64,000 nt of DNA from Polytrichum commune (lineage: Eukaryota > Streptophyta > Polytrichopsida > Polytrichales > Polytrichaceae). This document shows positions 36,966 through 48,070 of the stretch, in pieces (the first letter of the stretch is position 1; every line of letters begins with the position of its first letter). The notes below the pieces were generated by a model, which saw only the letters and a program-made list of their open reading frames with translations, ran no database searches and was not told the origin of the DNA. The DNA is taken from positions 63,952,533 through 64,016,532 of the forward strand of contig OX485804.1 in the NCBI GenBank assembly GCA_950295325.1, given 5' to 3'. The translations under genes were made by a program, and so were the position numbers.

Positions 36966-39900
36966 TTATCGTTCTGGTGAGGAAAAGTATATGACTAAAA
37001 AGTACACTACAAATCCAGCCACTAAAATTCCTCCATAAAGCAATGCCTGTGTAGAGTGGACTGGCCTTGCATACACAACTTTGCAGCAACTCATCTGATC
37101 CTTCTCTGTCAATATCATATGTTCCACATACCTGCACACATAAATTTAACAACATATGCAATAAATTAGACAGATTCTCTGAAATTCATCTAACAATAGC
37201 ACAACCTGTACAAACAAGTCACCGATTTGATTTTGGCTCTCCATTCCACAAGAGTTTGAGATCTTACTGCTGGGTGAACTGAGCGGATTGCAGAACAGTA
37301 GAGGCATTCCCTACTGCATCCTCAATTCTGTGATCGTAAAGCAGGGCCGACAAGTGCACCAATTGTTCTTCCAGGTTGTCCAAGTACTTCTCCAGTCGCT
37401 CTACCTTTTCATGGGGTAAAGGAGCAGGTAACATAGTTGTTTGTTTGGAAAATTGGTCGATCCATAGCTCTACTTTATTCTTTTTCCTCTCTTCTTTCAC
37501 TGGTTCTCCAAGAGGTGTGCGAAGGTACTCAGACACAAATCGTTGAATCTCATCTGTGGACTCCCTGATTGTTTTCAGTGCCATGTGCACACGAGCATAG
37601 ACTGCATTTCGCTGCACCACAAAAACAGTGTTTTGTTTTAAAACTAGGAAATTCCTGATATCAAGAACAGAATCTATAATCTAGGCCAAAAACTTGACAG
37701 AGGACATAGCTACGAAACAATACTGAAGTACCCATAGACCTGCAAGGGCGAGAGCATGCTCATCTTTTCAGAATAGCATGGGAGGATGACTTACATAGGA
37801 TAAATTGTAAAAAGATTGCTCGTAGCATGTTTCAGAGTATCCAGACAACAAGGTGCAAAGCAGTTTACTGAAAAGATACAGAACATGTATAGAAAGACGC
37901 TCCAAATCTGCTAATCCCACTGCAGGATGGTTTTTGAATTTTTTCACACATGCACCAATTTTGTAGGTGCTAATTAATGTAAACCATAGATAATGTATAC
38001 CAGTTGATGACCAGAACATAGAACAATCGAGGTCTAGTTTAAGTAGGCATGGGATACCAAGTGCAAGGAGGGATACCAAAGAAAGCTTACCTTGGCAGTA
38101 TCCTTCAGTAGGTGGCTTACACTGGAAGTATTTGAGAATGGACCAAATGGATGATGGCCTGAAGCCCAAAGCCAATCAAGAACAGGGCGGTCATGGATAT
38201 GTGACGCCCGCTCATAAGGTGCAACCAAGCCACCTACAACAGCAGCCAGACCAGCCATGATATGTCGCTGTGGGGAGGCTGGTATTGCCATCATTCTCTT
38301 TGTTTCTGACACAGCACTATTACAAACAATAATTATTTAGCACAAATGATAACATTGCCAGAGAAAAATATATTCCATGCTATCTAGACCAAGGATGCAT
38401 CTTAAAGGTCAGTGTCAATTTCTATTTGATCCACTATACAGTTTGGAAAAATTGAACAGTAATTGCACAGGTGATCACACAACTGCCATCCCAAAAACAG
38501 TATGGACTGCTGCAACATGTTAAGCTCATAGTGCGGGGATGGCATGCTAATTCATATTCACAGGTGCAACAGGACAGGCCGACACAGGCCCAACTAGTGA
38601 CATTCATGATACAAACTGTAGAAGAGCAGTTCATGTCATCCTTTTGTCAGTAGCCAATGGCAAACAGAGGGAGAGACAGAGGACACAAAAGCTCACCTTA
38701 GTGGAATAGGGTCTCCTGGATGCTGCAGTACAAACACTGCATCATGGCTCACCCACATCAGATTCTCTCCTTCCATCAAAAGCTTTGGGTCTACATCTGC
38801 TAAGGATAGGACAAACCTGTCACACAACCACCCACACAATTGACAAGTCTATTAAACTTTTAAATGTCTTGTCACACACCCAGATTTCATATTCTATCTA
38901 ATCCATTTTACTCTAACAAGCTCGCTATTTCAATGCAAGAATTTGGACAAACAATCGTACCAAAGAAAAGAAAGATCCCAAGCAGTTCTGTACACTTACA
39001 CAGGAATAACACGGGTGCCATGAGATTTTGCAACTGCAAGAGGATCTGTTGGCACTCGGTCTCTACCAGATCTTTTGTCCTTCTTTGCCTTTTTCCCACC
39101 ATATGGATAACTGGGTTGACGTGATTTCACTATAGAGTCCTTCGCCTCTGTGTTATATTGTTGCTCCCAAGTTTGCTGTACAAGATGCTTCTATGAATAT
39201 CCTTCCAGTCTAAATACTGAATGCAACTGTTTACAAAACATGTGTAGCTACATGCAAGTAAACTAACACACAAACATAATGACCGTATCTCTGCAAAACA
39301 CAGGCTCTTCAAGATTGGTGTCTACAATTCGAAATTTAAAGATAACCATATGATAATAAAAAGTATCATTCTGATTGATGTGTCATTTACAACACAACAA
39401 AATCATACCTGTGGTACACGTGGTCTGAAATATCTTCTTGAGAGTTCTGGATCAGCCACTTCAAGAAGACCTGCAGCTAGTACATCGGCAGAGTGCCTCA
39501 TCTCCTGCACCCCAAGGAGGACAGCTTAAGTACCACTAACAACAGTCCTCCATATATGATGCATGTACTATCAAATATATTGCAAAGACGTGTAAACATA
39601 CTAAAAGAAATAAAATTTGCAGTTCAAATCACCTCTCGAAGTACAGCCCCATCGAGGAAGGTAAGTGTCTTGGCATGGAATCGACCATCTGGACGTGTGT
39701 CATGTGTGGACATTCCTCGCATCGCTTTGGCAACAGCCATAGCCAGACGCTCATGATCATGTAGGCTATGGGTCCCTGCCACTACCACCACTTCCTGCCC
39801 AGGATGTAGCATTGACTTTACCTGTAAAATGACATATGCATTCGAATATCATGGACATTAGAACCTTCAAGACTGGCTGCCAGACAGAGCTCTTTTACCA

Positions 39901-42474
39901 GAAAAAAATGTTTTAATGAAAATAAACTCTTCAAAGACTACAAACATCTGGTTACAATTTAAACTCGGCATTTCTTAGTTTGCAAGTGTACCTGATTTCT
40001 TATCTCATCCACATCTATGCTGTAGTTGCTTCCAGCTTGAAGAGGATTGTACTGCAAATGATTTCGTAGAACAATAATAGGTACCAATATGCGTGATGAC
40101 ACATCCACAATGTCGAACCTGTTTTCCCCATGCAAACATTCAGGAACAGAACCCTTCTAAATTGGGGGAAAACATTCATCTATACTGGCACAGCTATTCT
40201 GTAGATCTACAAACCAAGTAGAAATATTGTAAGATTGTATGCAATCAATAAAAAAGTTGAGTGAAGCGCATGCATCAAAGAGAAAACTTCTATCTACTTG
40301 TCACTTTAAACTGAACAAAGGCCATGCATCTTACCTGACATCTGGGGCAATGACATGCTCGAGGGCAGAAACAATTAAGCCTGAGATTTGACCACAGAAC
40401 ACATTTTCCACCACACTAGGCTTAGGAGCAGCACGGCGTTTAGGGAGTAGGAGATTCTGAAGCCTTGGCACAGTCCTGTGGCCTACACTTCCTTCTTCCG
40501 TTTCCAGTCTTCCATATGAACAAGGTCCTGCTGAAATATCAATCACTGCATACCTATACATTGCAGGCCAATAAAAGATTAATCAAAAGTAATTTGTGAC
40601 AACATTGCAAGGAGTAGGGGAAATTTAATCTGTAGAACTCTGGCTGGTGAGCAGAAAATTCAACTTCAGAAACTACTGGAGTTTGAAGTAATTCTCCAAA
40701 TCGTAGAAGATAATTGATGATTATTACAAAGGAATAAACCACACAAAATGCTTTTAATGGATGCTGGATACAAACTCATATGCAATTGATAGCAATCCAA
40801 TGAATTATAGAATAATTTTAACCTTCCATGACTGAGCCAGACTTGGGTAGCAGCACCCCCATTGTAGCGGTATCTGTACACATATCCAGCTTCCTGCTGC
40901 TGGAGTTGCTCTGCAGTTAGTTCTGTGACGATGGAAGGAGGTGCTGTCCCATTATTTTTCGGATTCATCCTAGCCTGCAGAAAATTATATAAAAGCCATG
41001 ACAAATCAGTGATTCCATCCCCTATGAAGGAGATGCAGGGGAGAGACAGTACCGATCAACAATCCACGTATACTACAACGATTCAGAACATGAAACCAAA
41101 AGAACTTTGAAACTATCAAGAAATACACTGATACTCAAATTGCATATCTGTACTGTCAGCTCAGTCATTTGCCTATCCTCATGTACTAGTTCTTGGGCAT
41201 GTTAAATAATCAAAAGTACTCTTTTTAAGTGCATATAGGGGACAGCTGCTGCACCATGCTTAAGACCACAGAAACTTCACATCCCCAGTAAGCAACAATT
41301 TACAAACCTTGTCGAGGTTGATGACAAAGATAGCATTTGGAAGAGCCCTGTTGTTTTCTGAAGCCGCATCTGCTGGAAGTCCAAACAAATAGCTATACAG
41401 TCTGTCAAAGGTCGGCTCCACTGCTGTCGCCTCAACCTCAAAAAGGGGAACTTCCTTCCCAAATTCACTCTGTCCACAAGCTCCAACAAAAAAAATCTTA
41501 GACAAAAATGGCACACCTGTTCTGGCGTAAGAGATAAATATACTCTACTATTGAACCCAAAACCAAGCGCCTGGAGCAAGATTTTTTTCAATAACTTAAG
41601 AGGCTTGAATGTCTTATGCAGAAGGCCAATGTATGTACCTCTCTGGCTACACCTGACTCCACCATTTTCTGATTCATTTCCCACTCGATGGTAAGGAGCT
41701 CCGTTTGACCCACCTAGCACAAAACACAGTATAGACTCCAGGTAAACCATGCCCAAAACAACCAAGCAGAAAGGTAATCATCGAAAAGATTCTAAGCCAA
41801 ACCCTAAAAGTTCAAAACAATCAAAATTTCACCAACATTCAAGCTGATCTGCGACAAGACTGAGTCTCTCTCAAGCTGCAAGAATACCAAATTCATGTTT
41901 AAATCTTACCGGAATCACATTGTAGCTCAAGTCGAACTCAATGTCCAGCACTTCGCCTGTCTCCATGCAGGCAGGCCGGTGTGTGGGGAATGTTTGCTTC
42001 ATGTGCTCATACAGCTTGTCATGATCAATCTTGAAACGGTAACCTCCATCATTCAGAAACCCTACGAGAATCACATTGACCTCAAGTGGCACAGGAAATG
42101 GAACCTGAACACACCCAGTTCGGAACAATCACAATCAACTGCAATTATGCATCTCACTTAGCAAGGATTCCACAATAAACAACAACTTAAAAATTTTAAA
42201 ATTTTAAAAAACCAAACCTCTCTGAATCAAAACTCACATCCAAAACTCCTAAATACACTCAACAGTCCAGAGCCCCCACCTGGGCGCGGGAGTGAAGAAG
42301 CTCGTGGGTCATCTTCCGGACATCGTCACGGTGATCCTGGAAATTTCCGTGATGCCATTGTGGATTCCCGGGGTCTCTTCTGAATGGCTCGGTGACAGCA
42401 ATCACCGCTAGAAACGATGATGAACACAACAACAGCAGAAATAAAAACAGGGTTGCGACGCCCCCTCCCATCAT
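36966..42474 (-). CDS. secretory-pathway single-pass membrane protein, At5g58100/At3g28720-like (14 exons, 813 aa)
   Basis: Exons, 5' to 3': 42474-42280, 42104-41910, 41713-41639, 41469-41308, 40974-40823, 40553-40335, 40118-39992, 39821-39633, 39504-39409, 39175-39000, 38816-38697, 38316-38091, 37611-37268, 37131-36966. All introns are GT-AG and phases agree throughout, giving one uninterrupted protein. The ATG is used, with an in-frame TGA 16-18 nt upstream at 42490-42492; the frame could open 3 nt earlier only at GTG. Residues 1 to about 27 form a signal peptide (LFLFLLLLCSSSFLAVIAV). A long lumenal or extracellular region follows, with VNVILVGFLNDGGY near residue 74. A basic patch (GGKKAKKDKRSGRDR) lies near 495-510 and a charged helical segment near 710-735. 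One membrane helix is at about 788-808 (ALLYGGILVAGFVVYFLVIY), with a 5-residue tail SSPER. I place it with the plant At5g58100/At3g28720 family; I recall At5g58100 being linked to pollen exine formation, but its biochemical role is unknown to me. Confidence 0.92.
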
Positions 42475-42492
42475 CACCTCCGATTCCCTTCA

Positions 42493-44099
42493 CGCCACCA
42501 TCTACTCGGTCAATCACTCGCTCTTACCTAACTCACACATACACAATCTGATATTGCGCCTGATGATTTGATGCATTCTGGAAAACCCACAATCACTGAG
42601 TTGTTGTGTTCCCTTCGATGCATTCCGTGCGGATGGTCAAAGCTCTCCCATGCCGCACAGGGGCGAGCTCCAGAGGAAAGCCCTTGCCACCTCAGATGTT
42701 TGGATTTCCATGTCACTCATCTTTTAGTTACAGGTAGATGAACCGGGCGATGAATGGGTTGAAATGGATAGATGAAATTGGATGTGCGCCTCTATTCATC
42801 CACTGGCCAACCGGTGCACGGGGTTGGAGCGATGATGTGGCAACCATATTGTGGTCTCTAAGGTTGTTCCCTTCCTCTTAGTTTGAAAAAAGTTTGTAAT
42901 CTTTTTCATGCATGTTTTATTTTTAAAAATTTGGATAAGAAAATGAAATCTCTTGTTGTTGGCTTTATTTTTAATCGTTTCTTAAATAAGTGACCTTCAT
43001 TGAAATCGCTTTGTCCTTCTAGGTGGATTCTTCAATTAAAGAAATACATTAGAACTTAGGGTGCAAATAAAGAAAAATAAAACATATAATACAACTTACA
43101 ATTCTATGTAATATATAGCATATCAAGCCAACATTTCTATACATTATTGTATTTTTAGTTTTTCAATCCTTCAAACTATGTTTACAAAAGTTGGTGGAAT
43201 CTTGAAACAAAATGTTATCATATAATACATGGATGTGAAGTTTTTTGAATTTTATAATCAAAATTTGATACATAGATGTACGGAAAATCAAAATGCTAGA
43301 TTCAGATCTTAATCATATGGATGTAGTCTTTGTGTGATTTGTAATAACATTTGTTTTTGTGTGAACAACATTTTGAGCACGGAACGTTGTCCATGTTAAG
43401 TTATCTCACATAAGAAACATATGTTGTTCTTTTAAGGGTTAGCTAGAGTGTAAAAGTAAGGTTACAATGTTGGGCAAAGCGGAATCATTGTGACATTTCT
43501 AATCATCGCTAAATTACATGCTAAACACTTTGTATGTTGATCCCTAAATTGTTCATGTGGCACATCACCTTCTTCACAAATTTAAGACAATAGTTGGAAA
43601 GGTGCTATAATTGCATTAGACTATACTACCAAATTTAGAGTTTTTGCAATCGTCGGGGACACAGAGTAGGAAGCAGCAACAAGAGAGATTGTGAATTCCA
43701 AAGGAGAAGAGAAAGGAAACTATTTCTAACCCTAACCCTAGCAAGTGACGTGGTTGCCTTAAAGGGCAACATTGTGGGAAAGGACTATAAGCCTCCTCCT
43801 CAATCAATTCAGGTTTCAAATCGGCTCTTAAAAACAAACCATGAGCTATGGATACTTTCCAAATTTTGTTCCATATCTAAACACTCGTATAGAATAATTT
43901 TCATGCCAATATCTATAAGCCAAATCACATTCGTAAATGGACAATTTCTTTGGATAATCAAAACCAAAAGAAGAAGAAATAGAAGAGAAAAACCAATTAA
44001 AGATCAAAGAAAATAGCAAAGTTAGTATTAATTAAACACAAATAGGTGCAAATTCCATAAACCAATAATTGTTTTTTAAGGAGAAGAGTAGTTTCAATG
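42493..44099. other. 5' flank of the 14-exon gene, then AT-rich intergenic DNA
   Basis: The leader and promoter of the minus-strand gene lie immediately right of 42474. Beyond about 42850 the DNA is very AT-rich. Two copies of the telomere-like CCCTAA occur at 43727-43740, too few to matter. No gene. Confidence 0.5.
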
Positions 44100-45825
44100 A
44101 TAGAGCAATGGTCTCCAAAACCAATTGGCATTGTGTGAGGAAGATAAAATTTGATGGGTTTTGTGTTCTTGACTGGGTTGTAAACTTCATCATGTGGTCC
44201 CAACACAAAATCATCACACAAAACGTTTGGGCACACACATGCATTCAAGGCAACGAATTGGCAGATGCATTAGCAAATGAAGGTGCCCTCAAAAGCACCA
44301 TAACCCCAGTATCACACATATATGTCGCGCACACCATCCCAAACAAACTAACCGAACCCCCCTCAACCACAAACCTCACAAGCATCGTTAGACATCTACA
44401 ATCCTACATACAAAAAGAACACATTGGGCTCACAATCACATACGCCCAAAAAATCCCCTACACAAAAAAATGGATATTAAACAACAATCAAATAGATTGA
44501 AAACAAACAACACAAATTTGCAAATTTTGTTCTGCACAGTACATGGGAAATCACAAAAAAAATTTATTTTGGTCTCACACATACACGAATCCCAAAAGTA
44601 CCCTTTGCCCTAGAAATGATAAAGACATATGGCCACACCTCCTCTTCATGTGCAAAAACAAATTTCTCAAAGGATTCCGAATAGCATGATATTCATGAAA
44701 GTGTCACATGGCATGCAAGAATGTCACAAATGTCGTTTTCTTTGACACAAGGAAGGCCAACTTGAATTGGTCTTTGGAGGCAGCTTTTGCCAACAAAATC
44801 TAGATGTTTTTACAAAATGCTAGTAGCATGTGCAAGTGATAACAAGGGAAGAAGTTTTTTTATATCATGAATACTATGTTCTTCATTGTTACTTCAAACA
44901 CTCTTGATAACAATCAAAACATAACATTCATGATACAAGAAGACTTATTCTTTACTTTATGAACTTGTACCATAGGTGCCCATACAAAATTAATTTCAAA
45001 ATGCAAATTTTTCCAAAGTTGAAGTGCACCCCACAAGATTAGAAATTGAGTTGGCCTTGGGAAAAAAAATGTCACATTCACATGTGACATTTCCACAAAT
45101 ATTATGTTATGATTCCTCAAAGGACTTTGAATAGTAAGACACAATGCCGCCATCCGCAAATGAACCAATCTACTAAAATCATGCATACACACATGTCACT
45201 TCACACTCACCAAGGCCGGAACAATAAATAGCACACCTCAAGGTAACAACATCCCACCATGGATACTACACTGCATGTGTAACACTTCAAATGTGCATGC
45301 CTCACCAAATTATAGCTAGATATCATACACATACAAGGAGATACTACAGAAGAAACATGCCCACTAATACCCACACCCAACCTCTCCATACAAATAATCA
45401 AAATCACATCCACCCAGGACAGATACACCACCCAAGCCATCCAAGCCTTAGACAAATACAATCCACTAAGAAGAAGAAAAATTGTGCACAAGGATGGATA
45501 GTGAACCCCCTCAAAGTAAACATTGTAGGTGTCCGAGGAGCATCAATACAAACAATCTAGACGAACTCCATAGTCTACATATACCCATGACATCCATCAA
45601 AAACTCAATGAAAAATATACACATTCTAGCCATTAAACCCCTCACATACCTAATCCTAAACAAACATAAACTAGACAATAAACAAGCTCCCCTCCCCCGG
45701 GATAATACCCCTTGCCACTTAACCCATGAACAACAAACTAGGGCCCATCTACTGTGAGGTAGGCACTAAACCCTCTCTTGTACCAAGGGGACTCTTGAAC
45801 AAGGGAGGGCCAACAAGCTCAAATT
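44100..45825 (+). mobile_element. LINE retrotransposon remnant, 3' half, interrupted (copy 3)
   Basis: Same family as copies 1 and 2. The RNase H C-terminal block VWAHTCIQGNELADALANEG is at about 44223-44282. Then come QYMGNHKKNLFWSH, STLCPRNDKDIWPHLLFMC (about 44591-44650, the CCHC region with its first Cys lost) and KGFRIA, ending at 44684. About 490 bp of unrelated sequence follows where RHN should be. The element resumes with HFTLTKAGTINSTPQG (about 45198-45245), PPWILHCMC, IQIIKITSTQDRYTTQAIQ, a GWIVNPLKVNIVGVRGAS frame and AIKPLTYLILNKHKLDNKQ (about 45632-45688). The 3' end ACTCTTGAACAAG then GGAGGGCCAACAAGCTCA (45790-45820) equals that of copy 2. Nuclease acidic positions are lost. Inactive. 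Confidence 0.8.
44690..45185. other. insertion interrupting LINE copy 3
   Basis: About 490 bp with no similarity to the LINE protein. It falls between blocks that are contiguous in copy 1 (CCHC and the WLLPC region) and has the AT-rich composition of surrounding DNA. No convincing TIRs. Possibly another non-autonomous element or a rearrangement. Confidence 0.45.
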
Positions 45826-45848
45826 AACTTCAGTAATCATACAAATGT

Positions 45849-45911
45849 TTGTTGTTTGTTTGTGTTTGTGTTTGTGTTTGTGTTTGTGCGTGCGTGTGTG
45901 TGTGTGTGTTT
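45849..45911. repeat. (GTTT/GT)n microsatellite
   Basis: TTTGTG-type units turning into (GT)n, directly after the LINE 3' end. Open frames reading Cys-Val through it are artefacts of the repeat. Confidence 0.9.
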
Positions 45912-45992
45912 TCCCTTCCCTTTCTTGAATGGTGGTTCATATCGGTGTTCTTTTATAATACCAATTCTCTCTTCTCTCTTTCTGTGAGTATA

Positions 45993-46163
45993 TACATAAC
46001 ATTATTTAGATCCATAACAATGTTTTATGGGATTGACAATATTCCACATAATATTTTTGGATATTTCCCACATTTAGACTGAATGTGGGAAATATCCAAA
46101 AATATTATGTGGAATATTGTCAATCCCATAAAACATTGTTATGGATCTAAATAATGTTATGTA
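45993..46163. repeat. perfect 82-bp inverted repeat with 7-nt loop
   Basis: The left arm 45993-46074 and right arm 46082-46163 are exact reverse complements over 82 nt. The loop is TAGACTG (46075-46081). Flanks are unrelated beyond the arms (the next pair mismatches). Arms read TACATAACATTATTTAGATC onward from the left. There is no coding content. The perfection implies either a very recent event, selection for a hairpin, or a library or assembly artefact. Confidence 0.95.
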
Positions 46164-48070
46164 GATTTGAAATGAAGATAAACAATTAAGAAAAAACTGC
46201 AAACCATTGATCCAATTGTTAACATGGAGTTGTTATTCCTAGGTCAATCTAGCTTAGTTCAAGCGGTACAAGGATAACCAAATGATGTTTATGGGGCATC
46301 CAACGTTGAACAATTTGTTGACACCTCATTTATGGCCAAAAAGAGGCTCCACATAATCACTCCTAGCAACGGGTGTCTACCAATGTTGGTCGGGCGTTAT
46401 GTTTTTTAAGCCATTATGGTAGGATTTCACATTTTTTAATGCCACTAGGGTATGGGTATTTGACGATATCTTTGTTTTCAATACCATGCAAGAACCTACA
46501 TACCTAGGTAAAATCGTCTTAGTATCAATATGGTTTAGAGTGGTATCAACCCAAATAATAGCTCGGGTATATAAAGATTTTGTCACCTTGACATACCCAC
46601 CAATTAGCAATATTTGAGTGGTATTACAATTTTGATATCCACAAGTAGGTTCTTTGATACAATTATTATTGATGTTTACTATTGATACCATGCATTCACC
46701 TCTACATTATACCAACACTGGTTTTACCTTCATAATAAGTTGACCCATGTTGAAATGATAACAAGTTTATTTATTATAAGGTTGAGCCACTATAAAAGGG
46801 GGATTTATCACTAGAATGAACATAAGGTATTGAGGCTTTAAAGCAACATTTTAAGAAACTTTGCTATTTCAAACATGTTAAATAGCTTGGAAAAAATTCA
46901 ATCAAATTCCATAAATTAGCAAATCTATACGAAGTCTACCCAAAAAAATTCAAAAAATAATAAATGCACATGCAACATACAAATTTTTGCAAAGTTGTCT
47001 TATGGATTAAAACCTTTTACTCTCCACTAGGGGGTCTATTGATGTTGGATTGCTAGGTGAGAATCACCACAAAATCTATGTAAACGGTGGCAATAACTGT
47101 AATTGTCCTAAGGTAATGAAATTCCTTGTCGCATAAGTAGTGACATGCATGAATGGTGTAACAATTGCCTTGTAGTCTCCAACATGGATTCAATCTTATT
47201 TTAGGTGGGAATACTTTATTAAATGAAGGTGTTGTCCCCCTTTTTTGGATCACTTCTTACCTTGCCTCATTGAGTGGATAGATCCCCGATTACCCATTGT
47301 GATTGACCAAAGTTGGTGCTCTTAAAAAAACATTTTTGCATCCTTCTTGCATTGACACTATGAATGACCGAAGCTTTTGTTATTTTGTACTTATTGCCAC
47401 ATATGATTAATTGCTTTAACGATGACTTATTCAAATGCACCCCAGCTACATTGTTTATGGTATACTTTGTGGACCACACTCTATGCAAGGAAATCAATAC
47501 TAGAAACATCGGGGATAATATTTGTGGCGCACGCTCTTTTACAACCCACAATGTATGACTTAGCATCCGAGGTATACATTGTAGGTCATAATAGTTTAAT
47601 TGGATAGAAAATAGTGTGCATTCCAGAGACTTCCAACAAAGTGAGATCCAATTCATACCCATCCTACCTGGGCAATTTTGATTAAAATAAAATTAGAATA
47701 CTTCTTTGATTTCCAAAACGTAGATTACAATCAAATTGAAAATAATCATTTCACCCAAAAATTCCTTTTGAAAAGTAGTTTCCTGAAAATACAAATCCGT
47801 TAATTTCGGGTACCCTTTAACCAAACGGCAGTTAGAAGCTTTTTTATTACAAGGCAAGGGTAAATAAGCTTAGATATTGAAACCATTTTATGAATACACC
47901 AACTCACACACATGCACAGACTCACACTGGAGAAAAAATTGTTGTCATTCATGATGAAATGACTTTGATTGCTTTCAACCATAAGTATATATAACATGTT
48001 GTAGGACCATTATACATCACTGTACACATGAAAACCAGGCTCTTCTATCCAGAAGATGCTTCAAATGGTG
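46164..48070. other. intergenic, no gene recognised
   Basis: AT-rich. The longest open frame (minus, 47267-47662) has no identifiable domain. The part near 48070 is probably GID4 3' UTR. Confidence 0.5.

Noticed and set aside
43727-43740. Telomere-like CCCTAACCCTA
   Set aside because: Only two units; expected by chance or as a scattered interstitial motif.
45849-46082. 77-codon frame starting MLFVCVCVCV
   Set aside because: It is the GT microsatellite plus one arm of the perfect inverted repeat read as protein.
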